From Agathobacter sp. (GTDB lineage Bacteria; Bacillota; Clostridia; Lachnospirales; Lachnospiraceae), in contig JAFQRZ010000029.1 of assembly GCA_017409825.1 (NCBI GenBank), forward strand, positions 18,199-82,198: a stretch of 64,000 bases of DNA. The letters are read 5' to 3'. The notes under the pieces are model-generated. The model had not been told where the DNA came from. It saw only the letters and a program-made list of their open reading frames with translations, and ran no database searches. Below, in pieces: positions 9,509-17,086 of this stretch. How positions within the stretch are numbered: the first letter of the stretch is position 1; each line of letters opens with the position of its first letter. The position numbers were made by a program, and so were the translations under genes.

Positions 9509-10026
9509 GATTAGGATATGATGTTCACAAATTAGTAGAGGACAGAAAATTGATTTTAGGTGGAGTAGAGATTCCACATACATTAGGACTTTTGGGACAT
9601 TCGGATGCAGATGTATTAGTACATGCGATTATGGACGCTTTGCTTGGTGCAGCGGCACTTGGCGATATCGGAAAACATTTTCCAGATACAGATCCAGAAT
9701 ACAAAGGTGCTGACAGCATGAAGCTGATGGCACATGTGCGTGATTTAATCGAGGAAAAAGGATATGTAATTGAAAATATCGATGCAACGGTTATCGCTCA
9801 AAAGCCAAAGCTTCGCCCTTATATCGACCAGATGGAAGAAAATATTGCGAAAGTGCTTCGTATCGAACGAGACCAGATTAACGTAAAAGCCACGACGGAA
9901 GAAAGACTTGGTTTTACCGGTCGTGAAGAAGGTATGGCAGCACAGGCAATTTGTTCGCTTGCGACGATGTATGAAGCGAGTATGCCAGTAGGTTGTAATG
10001 GCGGCTGTGGTGGATGTCAAGAGTAA
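9499..10026 (+). CDS. ispF: 2-C-methyl-D-erythritol 2,4-cyclodiphosphate synthase with Cys-rich tail
   Basis: IspF forms the cyclic diphosphate intermediate of the non-mevalonate isoprenoid pathway. Zinc ligands Asp8 and His10 in GYDVHK, the [19 protein letters not shown] block, [13 protein letters not shown], and the late [16 protein letters not shown] are all present. The protein is 175 residues, about 15 more than the usual 155-160; the extra C-terminus ends in a glycine/cysteine tail [10 protein letters not shown] with three closely spaced cysteines. Overlap with the MATE gene and the following PIG-L gene suggests one transcript. No other isoprenoid gene is nearby. Confidence 0.95.
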   Translation: MRVGLGYDVHKLVEDRKLILGGVEIPHTLGLLGHSDADVLVHAIMDALLGAAALGDIGKHFPDTDPEYKGADSMKLMAHVRDLIEEKGYVIENIDATVIAQKPKLRPYIDQMEENIAKVLRIERDQINVKATTEERLGFTGREEGMAAQAICSLATMYEASMPVGCNGGCGGCQE

Positions 10027-10056
10027 GCAAAAGACAAGGCATAGAAGGTATAGTAT

Positions 10057-10830
10057 ATGGGACTTACAAAAGCGATTTTAAAATTTGCAGCACCACTTCC
10101 CAAAATTGAAGAACAGAAAAAATTCCTTTTTATTGGGCCTCATCCAGATGACATTGAAATTGGAGCAGGTGCAACTGCGGCCAAGCTGGTAGATATGGGG
10201 AAAGAGGTGCGTTTTTTGGTCTGCATAGATGGTAGATTTGGGACGGGGAATGCTCCAGAAGGTATTGATGGTGCCGAATTGGTCGCACTGCGACAGGAAG
10301 AGGCGAAGAATTCTGCGGCCATGCTAGGTGTGACAGACGTGCATTTCCTTAATTTAAAGGACGGCGGATTCTATGAGCAAAAAGAATTGATTTTAGGCAT
10401 CGCAAAAGAAGTAGGTGATTTCCAGCCTGATGTGATTTTTGCTCCAGATCCTTGTGTGACTAGCGAATGCCATATTGACCATTTGAATGTAGGAAATGCA
10501 GCAAAACAGATTGCGTATTTCGCTCCATATAAGGAAATTATGGCAGAATATGGAGCCGTTTCTGCTCCGGTGAAAGCATTGGCATATTATATGACTGCGA
10601 AACCGACGCAGTACGTTAAGACATCTGGTTACTTGCAGAAACAGTTAGATTCTATTTTTACATGTCACCTTAGTCAGTTCCCAGAAGGTTGTGGGGATGC
10701 GCAGTCGATTCCTTTGTACTTGAAATTACGAAGTATTGATTTTGGTATTCGGTCACTGAAAGGTTGTGCGGAAGGCTTTCGTGTATTGGGCGTGACGCAG
10801 ATGCATTGTTTGCCAGAGACAGGGAAATAG
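10057..10830 (+). CDS. PIG-L family (LmbE-like) deacetylase
   Basis: A 257-residue zinc hydrolase of the family that de-N-acetylates GlcNAc conjugates. The motif GPHPDDIEIG (residues 28-37) supplies metal ligands and the catalytic Asp; the second motif is visible as CHIDHLNVG near residue 142. No signal peptide, so a cytosolic substrate such as a bacillithiol-type precursor or sugar conjugate is possible, but I cannot name it. It lies 30 nt downstream of ispF and immediately upstream of the cysteine T-box transcript; a thiol link would be speculative. Confidence 0.85.
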   Translation: MGLTKAILKFAAPLPKIEEQKKFLFIGPHPDDIEIGAGATAAKLVDMGKEVRFLVCIDGRFGTGNAPEGIDGAELVALRQEEAKNSAAMLGVTDVHFLNLKDGGFYEQKELILGIAKEVGDFQPDVIFAPDPCVTSECHIDHLNVGNAAKQIAYFAPYKEIMAEYGAVSAPVKALAYYMTAKPTQYVKTSGYLQKQLDSIFTCHLSQFPEGCGDAQSIPLYLKLRSIDFGIRSLKGCAEGFRVLGVTQMHCLPETGK

Positions 10831-10836
10831 ATTCAC

Positions 10837-10865
10837 TTGACAAAATACAGTTTTCTGCATAAACT
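10837..10865 (+). promoter_or_regulatory. Promoter of the T-box/cysE operon
   Basis: TTGACA (10837-10842), 17-nt spacer, TAAACT (10860-10865). It directly precedes the T-box leader. Confidence 0.7.
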
Positions 10866-10879
10866 ATATTGTAAGTTTT

Positions 10880-11160
10880 GTTTTATATGAGAAAGGCTTG
10901 GAACGGAAAGAGTAGAAAGCTACGTAAAGCAAAAGAGAGAAGCGGTCACCGGCTGAAAGCCGCTTTGGTTTTACATTTCGAACGTGCATCCGGGAGCTGA
11001 CTTGGTGAAGCAAGTGCCTAGCCAGGTACGTATCGCATACGTTACGTGCGTTGAGGAAGTATACGAGAAGTGGGCTTAACCCCTTCAAGACGATACTTTG
11101 AATTAGAGTGGAACCACGGACTATCCCGTCTCTATAGAGGCAGGATAGTCCTTTCTTTTT
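10880..11160 (+). promoter_or_regulatory. T-box leader, probably tRNA-Cys responsive
   Basis: The leader has the T-box sequence GAGTGGAACCACGG at 11106-11119, followed by a terminator with a 9-bp stem GGACTATCC (11118-11126) / GGATAGTCC (11143-11151) and a T-run. The 5' side of the terminator overlaps the T-box, as required for the antiterminator switch. A candidate TGC (Cys) specifier lies at 10985-10987, in a bulge-like stretch after TTTCGAACG; it was chosen partly because the downstream genes are cysE and cysS. Uncharged tRNA-Cys is expected to allow read-through. The class is certain, the exact specifier less so. Confidence 0.88.
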
Positions 11161-11200
11161 CCGCGAATAAGCAGAGAGGAAGCAAAACAGGAGGTCGCTT

Positions 11201-11896
11201 ATGGGATTTATTCAGAACGTAAAAGAAGAAATTAATATTATACGCGAAAGAGACCCTGCAATTCACTCCAACTGGGAAGTGTTTTTATACCCTAGCTTTA
11301 AAGCAGTTATGATGTATCGAACTGCACATAAATGGTATGTAAATGGTCATTATTTCTGGGCGAGATGGTTGTCACAGAAAGCGGTACGGAAGACTGGGAT
11401 TGAGATTCATCCAGGTGCACAGATTGGAAGAGGTCTGTTTATTGACCATGGTTCTGGGGTTATTATAGGTGAGACTACGATTATTGGTGACAATTGTACC
11501 TTATACCAAGGAGTAACCTTAGGTGGTACAGGGAAAGAACAGGGCAAGCGTCATCCTACCCTTGGCAACAATGTCATGGTAAGTGCGGGTGCGAAGGTTT
11601 TAGGCTCTTTTACCATCGGTGACAATTGCAAAATTGGTGCAGGTAGTGTAGTATTGGAAGAGGTACCACCGAACTGTACCGTAGTGGGTATTCCAGGCCG
11701 TATTGTGAGAAGAAACAATGATAATGTTCCACAAGAACTATTAGACCATGATAATCTTCCTGACCCAATTCAGGATGAAATCGGTTGTCTGGAAATGAAT
11801 GAAGCCGAGCTTGGCAAACGAGTAGACAGTTTAGAACAGGAAATCGAGCAGTTAAAGACTTTGCTGGCTGTGACGGCTGGTAATATAACGAACTAG
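11201..11896 (+). CDS. cysE: Serine O-acetyltransferase
   Basis: A 231-residue cytosolic enzyme making O-acetylserine from serine and acetyl-CoA, the first step of cysteine synthesis. The N-terminal helical part is followed by a left-handed beta helix of hexapeptide repeats: GIEIHPGAQIGRGLFIDHGSG, VIIGETTIIGDN, YQGVTLGGTGK and KIGAGSVVLEEVP. The C-terminal 30 residues form a charged helix. AGGAGGT precedes ATG 11201. It is the first gene after the T-box and is followed by cysS after 13 nt, so cysteine supply and charging respond to the same tRNA signal. Confidence 0.95.
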   Translation: MGFIQNVKEEINIIRERDPAIHSNWEVFLYPSFKAVMMYRTAHKWYVNGHYFWARWLSQKAVRKTGIEIHPGAQIGRGLFIDHGSGVIIGETTIIGDNCTLYQGVTLGGTGKEQGKRHPTLGNNVMVSAGAKVLGSFTIGDNCKIGAGSVVLEEVPPNCTVVGIPGRIVRRNNDNVPQELLDHDNLPDPIQDEIGCLEMNEAELGKRVDSLEQEIEQLKTLLAVTAGNITN

Positions 11897-11909
11897 AGGA
11901 GACATAAAG

Positions 11910-13343
11910 ATGGAAAACAAATTTAAGTTTTACAACACATTAACAAGAAATATTGATACCGTTATCCCAAACGTAGAAGGCAAAATTTCTATGTATACCT
12001 GTGGACCAACGGTGTATCACTTTGCACATATTGGAAATCTTCGCAGCTACATCATGGAAGACGTATTGGAAAAATCACTTCGCTACGTGGGCTATGATGT
12101 AAAGCGTGTCATGAATATCACTGACGTTGGACACCTTTCCAGCGACGCAGATACAGGCGAAGACAAGATGTTAAAGGGTGCAAAGCGTGAAAATAAAACA
12201 GTTATGGAAATCGCACAGTTCTACACAGATGCATTTTTCAGCGATTGTGAGAAATTAAATATCAAACGTCCGGACGTCGTAGAGCCAGCAACCAACTGTA
12301 TTCCTGAATTTATTCACATGGTACAGGTATTGTTGGATAAAGGCTTTGCTTATGAAGCGGGTGGCAATGTATATTTCGATACCAGCAAATTAGAAGATTA
12401 TTATGTGTTCTCTTCTGCAGTAGAAAAGGAACAGCTTTTAGAAGGTGTTCGTGCAGATGTAGACGTGGATGATAATAAGAAAAACTCAAACGATTTCGTG
12501 CTTTGGTTTACAAAATCCAAATTCGAAGACCAGGCTTTGAAATGGGATAGTCCATGGGGTGTAGGTTACCCAGGCTGGCATATTGAATGCTCTTGCATCA
12601 GTATGAAGCATTTGGGCGAATATATGGATATTCACTGTGGTGGTGTGGACAATATTTTCCCACATCACACCAATGAAATCGCACAGTCAGAAAGCTTTAC
12701 CGGACATAAATGGTGTAATCACTGGTTCCATGTAAATCACTTGAATGACCAGTCTGGCAAGATGAGTAAATCCAAAGGAGACTTTCTGACCGTTTCTTTG
12801 ATTGAAAGCAAAGGATATAATCCACTTGTGTATCGTATGTTCTGCTTACAGTCACATTATCGTAAACCATTGGTATTCTCTTACGAAGCATTGGATAATA
12901 TGGTGGCTGCATATAATAAACTGGCAAAAAAAGTAGCTGAGCTTAAGAATGAGGGCGAAGTAGATAAAGAAGTATTTGCACAGTATAGAGCGAAATTCGA
13001 AGATGCACTTTGCAATGATTTGAATACATCGATGGCGATTACCGTGCTTTATGATGTTGTAAAAGCAGATACCAATGATGCAACGAAGCTTGCACTTATT
13101 AATGATTTTGATTATGTATTATCCTTAAATCTCTACGAAGAAGGCAAGAAACTTGCAGAAACACCAGAAAATGCAGGCGTAGATGCAGAATTAGAAGCAT
13201 TCGTTCTTGCAAAGATTGAGGAGCGTGCAGCAGCAAAGAAAGCAAAGGATTTTGCGACCGCAGATGCAATTCGTGATGAACTTCTCGCAAAAGGTGTTGC
13301 AATCAAAGACACCAGAGAAGGCGTAAAGTGGGAACTCGTTTAG
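11910..13343 (+). CDS. cysS: Cysteine--tRNA ligase
   Basis: A 477-residue class I aminoacyl-tRNA synthetase. Zinc-site Cys in MYTCGPTVY, the HIGH-type motif FAHIGNLR just after it, ECSCISM and FPHHTNEIAQSE around residues 229-258, and KMSKSKG (KMSKS loop) are all intact. The C-terminal anticodon-recognition region is normal in length and ends AIKDTREGVKWELV. AGAGGAGAC precedes the ATG. The mini-RNase III gene begins 17 nt after the stop; the order cysE-cysS-mrnC-rlmB-sigH is conserved in Firmicutes. Confidence 0.97.
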   Translation: MENKFKFYNTLTRNIDTVIPNVEGKISMYTCGPTVYHFAHIGNLRSYIMEDVLEKSLRYVGYDVKRVMNITDVGHLSSDADTGEDKMLKGAKRENKTVMEIAQFYTDAFFSDCEKLNIKRPDVVEPATNCIPEFIHMVQVLLDKGFAYEAGGNVYFDTSKLEDYYVFSSAVEKEQLLEGVRADVDVDDNKKNSNDFVLWFTKSKFEDQALKWDSPWGVGYPGWHIECSCISMKHLGEYMDIHCGGVDNIFPHHTNEIAQSESFTGHKWCNHWFHVNHLNDQSGKMSKSKGDFLTVSLIESKGYNPLVYRMFCLQSHYRKPLVFSYEALDNMVAAYNKLAKKVAELKNEGEVDKEVFAQYRAKFEDALCNDLNTSMAITVLYDVVKADTNDATKLALINDFDYVLSLNLYEEGKKLAETPENAGVDAELEAFVLAKIEERAAAKKAKDFATADAIRDELLAKGVAIKDTREGVKWELV

Positions 13344-13360
13344 AAGAGGATATACAGTTT

Positions 13361-13795
13361 ATGGAAATGAAGATTGATTCTTATATCAAAGAGCAATTCG
13401 GGATAAATAATGTAGACATCCGCACATATTCACCATTGGCACTGGCGTATATTGGAGATGGTATATTTGATTTGGTCATCCGTTCCCTTATTGTAGGGAA
13501 GGGAAATACCAAAGCCAGCCAGCTACATTATCAGACCAGTCATATTGTAAAGGCGGAGACGCAGGCAAAAATTATAGAAGCATTGGAACCTGAGCTGACA
13601 GAGGAAGAAGCGGATATTTACCGCAGAGGCCGCAATGCCAAATCCCCAACGATGGCAAAGAATGCCTCGATGGCAGATTATAGAAAAGCGACTGGGTTTG
13701 AAGCTCTGATGGGATATCTATATTTGAAGGATGAATTCCCTAGAGTGGTAGAACTGACGAAGCTTGGTATAGAACGAGCAAATATTACCATATAG
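13361..13795 (+). CDS. mrnC: Mini-ribonuclease 3
   Basis: A 144-residue RNase III catalytic domain without the double-stranded RNA-binding domain, as in the mini-III family that matures 23S rRNA ends. The catalytic signature is seen as YIGDGIFDLVIR near residue 30 and the second acidic cluster as ADYRKATGFEALMGYLYL at about 110. ATG 13361 follows AGAGGATATACAG; a GTG 33 nt earlier overlaps cysS and lacks a good ribosome binding site. Its position between cysS and rlmB is the classic Firmicutes context. Confidence 0.93.
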   Translation: MEMKIDSYIKEQFGINNVDIRTYSPLALAYIGDGIFDLVIRSLIVGKGNTKASQLHYQTSHIVKAETQAKIIEALEPELTEEEADIYRRGRNAKSPTMAKNASMADYRKATGFEALMGYLYLKDEFPRVVELTKLGIERANITI

Positions 13796-13802
13796 AGTGC
13801 GG

Positions 13803-13817
13803 TTGAACGATGTTCAA
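13803..13817. repeat. Short inverted repeat TTGAACGATGTTCAA
   Basis: A 6-bp inverted repeat with 3-nt centre in the mrnC-rlmB gap. A near-identical copy (TTGAACGGTGTTCAA) is at 54387-54401 before a MATE gene, and in both cases it begins GGTTGAAC. Confidence 0.5.
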
Positions 13818-13857
13818 TCACTGTGGATGAGTGCAATATGCACAATTTGGAGGAAAC

Positions 13858-14601
13858 ATGGGATACGAAGAAAACAAAATTGAAGGACGTAATGCGGTAT
13901 TAGAAGCCTTTCGTTCTGGAAAAACCATTGATAAATTATTTGTATTAGATGGCTGTCAGGATGGACCAATCAAATCCATCACAAGAGAAGCGAGAAAGGG
14001 CGACACCATCATCAATTATGTAAACAAGGAGCGTCTGGATCAGATTTCTGAAACAGGAAAGCACCAGGGTGTAATTGCAATTTCTGCAGCGTATGACTAT
14101 GCAGAAGTAGAAGATATTTTGGCGAATGCAGAAAAGAAGGGCGAAGCACCATTTATTATTATCTTGGATGGTATTGAGGACCCACACAATTTGGGAGCAA
14201 TTATTCGTACTGCAAATCAAGCTGGAGCACATGGCATCATTATTCCCAAACGCCGTGCGGTAGGACTTACACCTACGGTAGCTAGAACATCGGCGGGGGC
14301 GATTAACTATACACCAGTTGCGAAGGTAACGAATATTACCCAGACCATCAAGGATTTGAAAGACAAGGGCATGTGGTTCGTTTGTGCAGATATGGATGGC
14401 ACGCCAATGTATGATTTGAATCTGACAGGTTCGATTGGTCTTGTCATCGGAAATGAGGGAGACGGCGTTAGCAAGCTCGTGAAGGAAAATTGTGATATGG
14501 TTGCTACGATTCCGATGAAAGGGGATATCGATTCCCTGAACGCATCTGTTGCAACTGGCGTTTTGGCTTATGAAATTGTGCGTCAGAGACTTGGAAAGTA
14601 G
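13858..14601 (+). CDS. rlmB: 23S rRNA 2'-O-ribose methyltransferase, TrmH/RlmB type
   Basis: A 247-residue SPOUT methyltransferase. The N-terminal substrate-binding domain starts IEGRNAVLEAF, and the C-terminal knot has the three family motifs: PHNLGAIIRTA, LVIGNEGDGVS and IPMKGDIDSLNASVATGVL. Relatives methylate G2251 of 23S rRNA. GGAGG lies 8 nt before ATG 13858; the longer frame starting at 13831 has no such site. It belongs to the cysE-to-sigH operon. Confidence 0.93.
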   Translation: MGYEENKIEGRNAVLEAFRSGKTIDKLFVLDGCQDGPIKSITREARKGDTIINYVNKERLDQISETGKHQGVIAISAAYDYAEVEDILANAEKKGEAPFIIILDGIEDPHNLGAIIRTANQAGAHGIIIPKRRAVGLTPTVARTSAGAINYTPVAKVTNITQTIKDLKDKGMWFVCADMDGTPMYDLNLTGSIGLVIGNEGDGVSKLVKENCDMVATIPMKGDIDSLNASVATGVLAYEIVRQRLGK

Positions 14602-14608
14602 GATATTG

Positions 14609-15208
14609 ATGAATTACAAAGATTTTACGGACGAAGAGCTGATAGAAAAGCTCCGTGCGGGTGATGCAGAAATTACAGATTATATCATGGAAAAATACAA
14701 GCCATTGGTGCGAAAAAAGACCAATGCCATGTATTTAATCGGCGGCGATACCGAGGACCTGATACAGGAAGGTATGATAGGACTGTTTAAAGCGGTAAGA
14801 GACTTTAATCCAGAAAAAGAAGTGAGCTTTTTCTCATTTGCCGAAATGTGTATCAGCCGTCAGTTATATTCTGCGCTAGAGGCATCCAATCGCAAGAAGC
14901 ATATACCGCTCAATACCTATATTTCTTTTTCGAATCAGGATGAGGCGGATGGAATCAATTTGGAACAGATGATTACAGAGCAGACCATCAGTCCAGAGCA
15001 GATGCTGATTGAACAGGAAGGGAAAAAAGAATTTTTCGATAAATTAGAAGAAAAATTGAGCCCAATGGAAAGAAAAGTGTTATACTTATACTTAGAAGGA
15101 AGTAGTTACACACAAATTGCCGAACAGATGGGAAAATCTGCTAAGTCGATTGATAATACGTTGCAGAGAATTCGAGGAAAGATTAAAGTATTAAAGGATG
15201 ACATGTAA
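14609..15208 (+). CDS. sigH: RNA polymerase sigma factor, SigH type
   Basis: A 199-residue sigma-70 family protein. Region 2 is visible as YLIGGDTEDLIQEGMIGLFKAVRDFN and FFSFAEMCISRQLYSAL, and region 4 as LSPMERKVLYLYLEGSSYTQIAEQMGKSAKSIDNTLQRIR, a helix-turn-helix. SigH directs early sporulation and stationary-phase genes in Bacillus and Clostridium; its place after rlmB is the conserved one. ATG 14609 is 7 nt after the rlmB stop, with TAGGA as ribosome binding site. In this group the sporulation role cannot be confirmed from the window. Confidence 0.92.
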   Translation: MNYKDFTDEELIEKLRAGDAEITDYIMEKYKPLVRKKTNAMYLIGGDTEDLIQEGMIGLFKAVRDFNPEKEVSFFSFAEMCISRQLYSALEASNRKKHIPLNTYISFSNQDEADGINLEQMITEQTISPEQMLIEQEGKKEFFDKLEEKLSPMERKVLYLYLEGSSYTQIAEQMGKSAKSIDNTLQRIRGKIKVLKDDM

Positions 15209-15252
15209 TGTGTCGATATATAAGATATATTTAGAAGAAAGGGGGAGCGAAC

Positions 15253-15924
15253 ATGGAATTTAGCCGTGAGGGAAACAACATTATTCGCTGCGTGATTTCG
15301 GAAGAAGAAATTGAAGAATTAGGCTATACCATTGATGACATTATCAGCAATGGTGCACGTACACAGCAGTTTATGAATCAGATTTTTGATTTGGCAGAGC
15401 AGGAATTTGATACGAAATTCGAACTAGGCATAAAATCCGTGCGTGCCGACATTATGCCAGATCACACAATATCGCTGACCTTTTCCGAACATCCGGGAAC
15501 GGAAGGTGTCATGGATCATATTAAGGATATTGTAAATGGTCTGTTGAGTACGATTCCGAAACAAAAATGGGATGAAATAAAAGGAATGAAGGATTCTGGA
15601 GCTGGTATTGCAGAAAGCAAGCCAGATAGTGCGTTAAAGATTATCGTTCTGTTTGTATTTGAGGAGTTAGATATCCTGATGCGTTATGCAAAGCAGGTAA
15701 AGGTAGAACAAATTCCGTTTAACCAGCTATATAAATTTGATGGATTATATTTCTTAATGATGGATATGACAGATGCAAATGAAGGAGATGTGAAGAAGCT
15801 TTCTGCACTTACCGATGAATATGCAGCAGATATTTTCGTTGGAGCAGAGAAGAGAGCTTTTATCTATGAGCATGGAAAAGAAATCCTGAAAGAAAGAGCG
15901 ATAGAGCAGTTACGAGAAATATAG
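15253..15924 (+). CDS. mecA: Adaptor protein MecA
   Basis: A 223-residue protein with the MecA layout: an N-terminal substrate-binding part beginning MEFSREGNNIIRCVISEEEIEELGY, an acidic linker, and a C-terminal ClpC-binding domain with VFEELDILMRYAKQV. MecA proteins deliver substrates to the ClpCP protease; competence factor control is known from Bacillus. GAAAGGGGGAGCG precedes ATG 15253. It lies 44 nt after sigH and ends at a terminator, probably the last gene of the operon. Confidence 0.88.
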   Translation: MEFSREGNNIIRCVISEEEIEELGYTIDDIISNGARTQQFMNQIFDLAEQEFDTKFELGIKSVRADIMPDHTISLTFSEHPGTEGVMDHIKDIVNGLLSTIPKQKWDEIKGMKDSGAGIAESKPDSALKIIVLFVFEELDILMRYAKQVKVEQIPFNQLYKFDGLYFLMMDMTDANEGDVKKLSALTDEYAADIFVGAEKRAFIYEHGKEILKERAIEQLREI

Positions 15925-15949
15925 TTTAATTTGATTTAAACCTAAAAAG

Positions 15950-15985
15950 ACCCGACCACCTATGTGGTCGGGTTTGTTGTTTATG
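15950..15985 (+). terminator. Terminator after mecA
   Basis: A 10-bp stem ACCCGACCAC/GTGGTCGGGT around a CTAT loop, followed by TTGTTGTTT. It separates the plus operon from the converging cheC-cheY pair. Confidence 0.85.
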
Positions 15986-15990
15986 TAGGA

Positions 15991-16353
15991 TTAGCTTAAA
16001 ACTTTTTTAATGGATTCAATTACACGGTCAGCCTGGAATGGTTTTACGATGAAGTCTTTTGCTCCGGACTGGATAGCTTCGATAACCATTGACTGCTGTC
16101 CCATAGCAGAACACATGATACATAATGCACTTGGGTCTGCTGCTTTGATATCCTTTAATGCTGCAATACCATCTTTGTTTGGCATTGTGATATCAAGTGT
16201 TACAAGGTCAGGTTTTAATTCGTTGTATTTTGCAAGTGCTTCTACACCGTCAGCAGCTTCGCCGCAAACTTCAAAACCACCTTTTGTAAGGATATCTTTG
16301 AGCATCATTCTCATGAATGCCGCATCGTCTACTACTAAAATTCTCTGTGCCAT
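15991..16353 (-). CDS. cheY: Chemotaxis response regulator CheY
   Basis: A 120-residue single receiver domain. Acidic pocket residues in LVVDDAAFMR, the phospho-acceptor Asp in PDLVTLDITMPNKDG, the conserved Ser/Thr in IMCSAMG and the Lys in DFIVKPF are present. It lacks an output domain, so it acts by binding, as CheY does at the flagellar switch. It lies directly downstream of cheC in the same operon, one base apart, which pairs the regulator with its phosphatase. Confidence 0.93.
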   Translation of the reverse strand: MAQRILVVDDAAFMRMMLKDILTKGGFEVCGEAADGVEALAKYNELKPDLVTLDITMPNKDGIAALKDIKAADPSALCIMCSAMGQQSMVIEAIQSGAKDFIVKPFQADRVIESIKKVLS

Positions 16354-16354
16354 T

Positions 16355-16933
16355 TTATATGCCCTCCTGGTCTAAAATCTGTTTTACAATACTTAATGGG
16401 TATAATTGCCAAATTGTACTATTGATTAGTCCGTCTACGGTTAAACGGAAAGTTACTTTTACAATGTCAGTGCCATTGCATAATTCGTCAGGAATAACGA
16501 ATGTGGTTTTATACTGAGAGTTAATCAGTGGAAAACCAATGTCTGTAGGTTTATGTAAGAGCTCAGACATGGATGTAGCAATTCGACCACACATCTGGTT
16601 CATAGCTTCGGAAATTGCTGAGATGGTGATTTCGTCAAATTCCATTCCTGTAGTGTCACCATTGCCCCCCATCATAAGGTTCGCAATGATAAGTGCATCC
16701 TGTTCCTTCAGGATCATAAGATTGGTTCCGTCCAAGCCTTTGGTGTATGGAACCTTAACCAAGATACGCTCTGGTTTAATCAGATTCTCTTCTTTGTCAA
16801 GAACTTCAACCACAGGCGTAGTGATGTTGGTTGGTCGATTGATAATCAAACTAAGTGCAGTAGCAGCATTACCTGTACAGATATTGGCTACTTCACCGAT
16901 GATATCAGCTTGTTTTTTTGTTATCCCTTCCAT
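16355..16933 (-). CDS. cheC: CheC-type CheY-P phosphatase
   Basis: A 192-residue protein with both CheC active-site motifs of the form [DS]-x3-E-x2-N-x22-P: DIIGEVAN near residue 9 and SAISEAMN near residue 110, each with a Pro 23 residues after the Asn. There is no FliN domain, which distinguishes it from FliY. CheC dephosphorylates CheY-P and may bind CheD; no cheD is seen here. ATG 16933 is preceded by GGAGG; a longer frame upstream has no translation signal. An extended -10 promoter lies upstream. Confidence 0.88.
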   Translation of the reverse strand: MEGITKKQADIIGEVANICTGNAATALSLIINRPTNITTPVVEVLDKEENLIKPERILVKVPYTKGLDGTNLMILKEQDALIIANLMMGGNGDTTGMEFDEITISAISEAMNQMCGRIATSMSELLHKPTDIGFPLINSQYKTTFVIPDELCNGTDIVKVTFRLTVDGLINSTIWQLYPLSIVKQILDQEGI

Positions 16934-16967
16934 TGTATTCCTCCATAGTACCTTTATCCTAACATAC

Positions 16968-16973
16968 ATTATA
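16968..16973 (-). promoter_or_regulatory. Extended -10 element of cheC-cheY
   Basis: On the minus strand TGCTATAAT is present, with TTCCAT 17 nt upstream as a weak -35. It is a housekeeping-type promoter; I see no SigD-like TAAA/GCCGATAA. Confidence 0.55.
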
Positions 16974-17086
16974 GCAAACAAGTGAAAAATATGGAAGAAA
17001 ATTATTTTATTTTTTGCTGTTTTTTGTATTGAATGTGGTACAATAGAAAAAAAAGAGGACAGTACACCAATAAAAGGAGTCAATTT

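Noticed and set aside
16010-16985. Plus-strand frames opposite cheY and cheC
   Set aside because: Shadows of the two minus-strand genes, which have intact motifs and ribosome binding sites.
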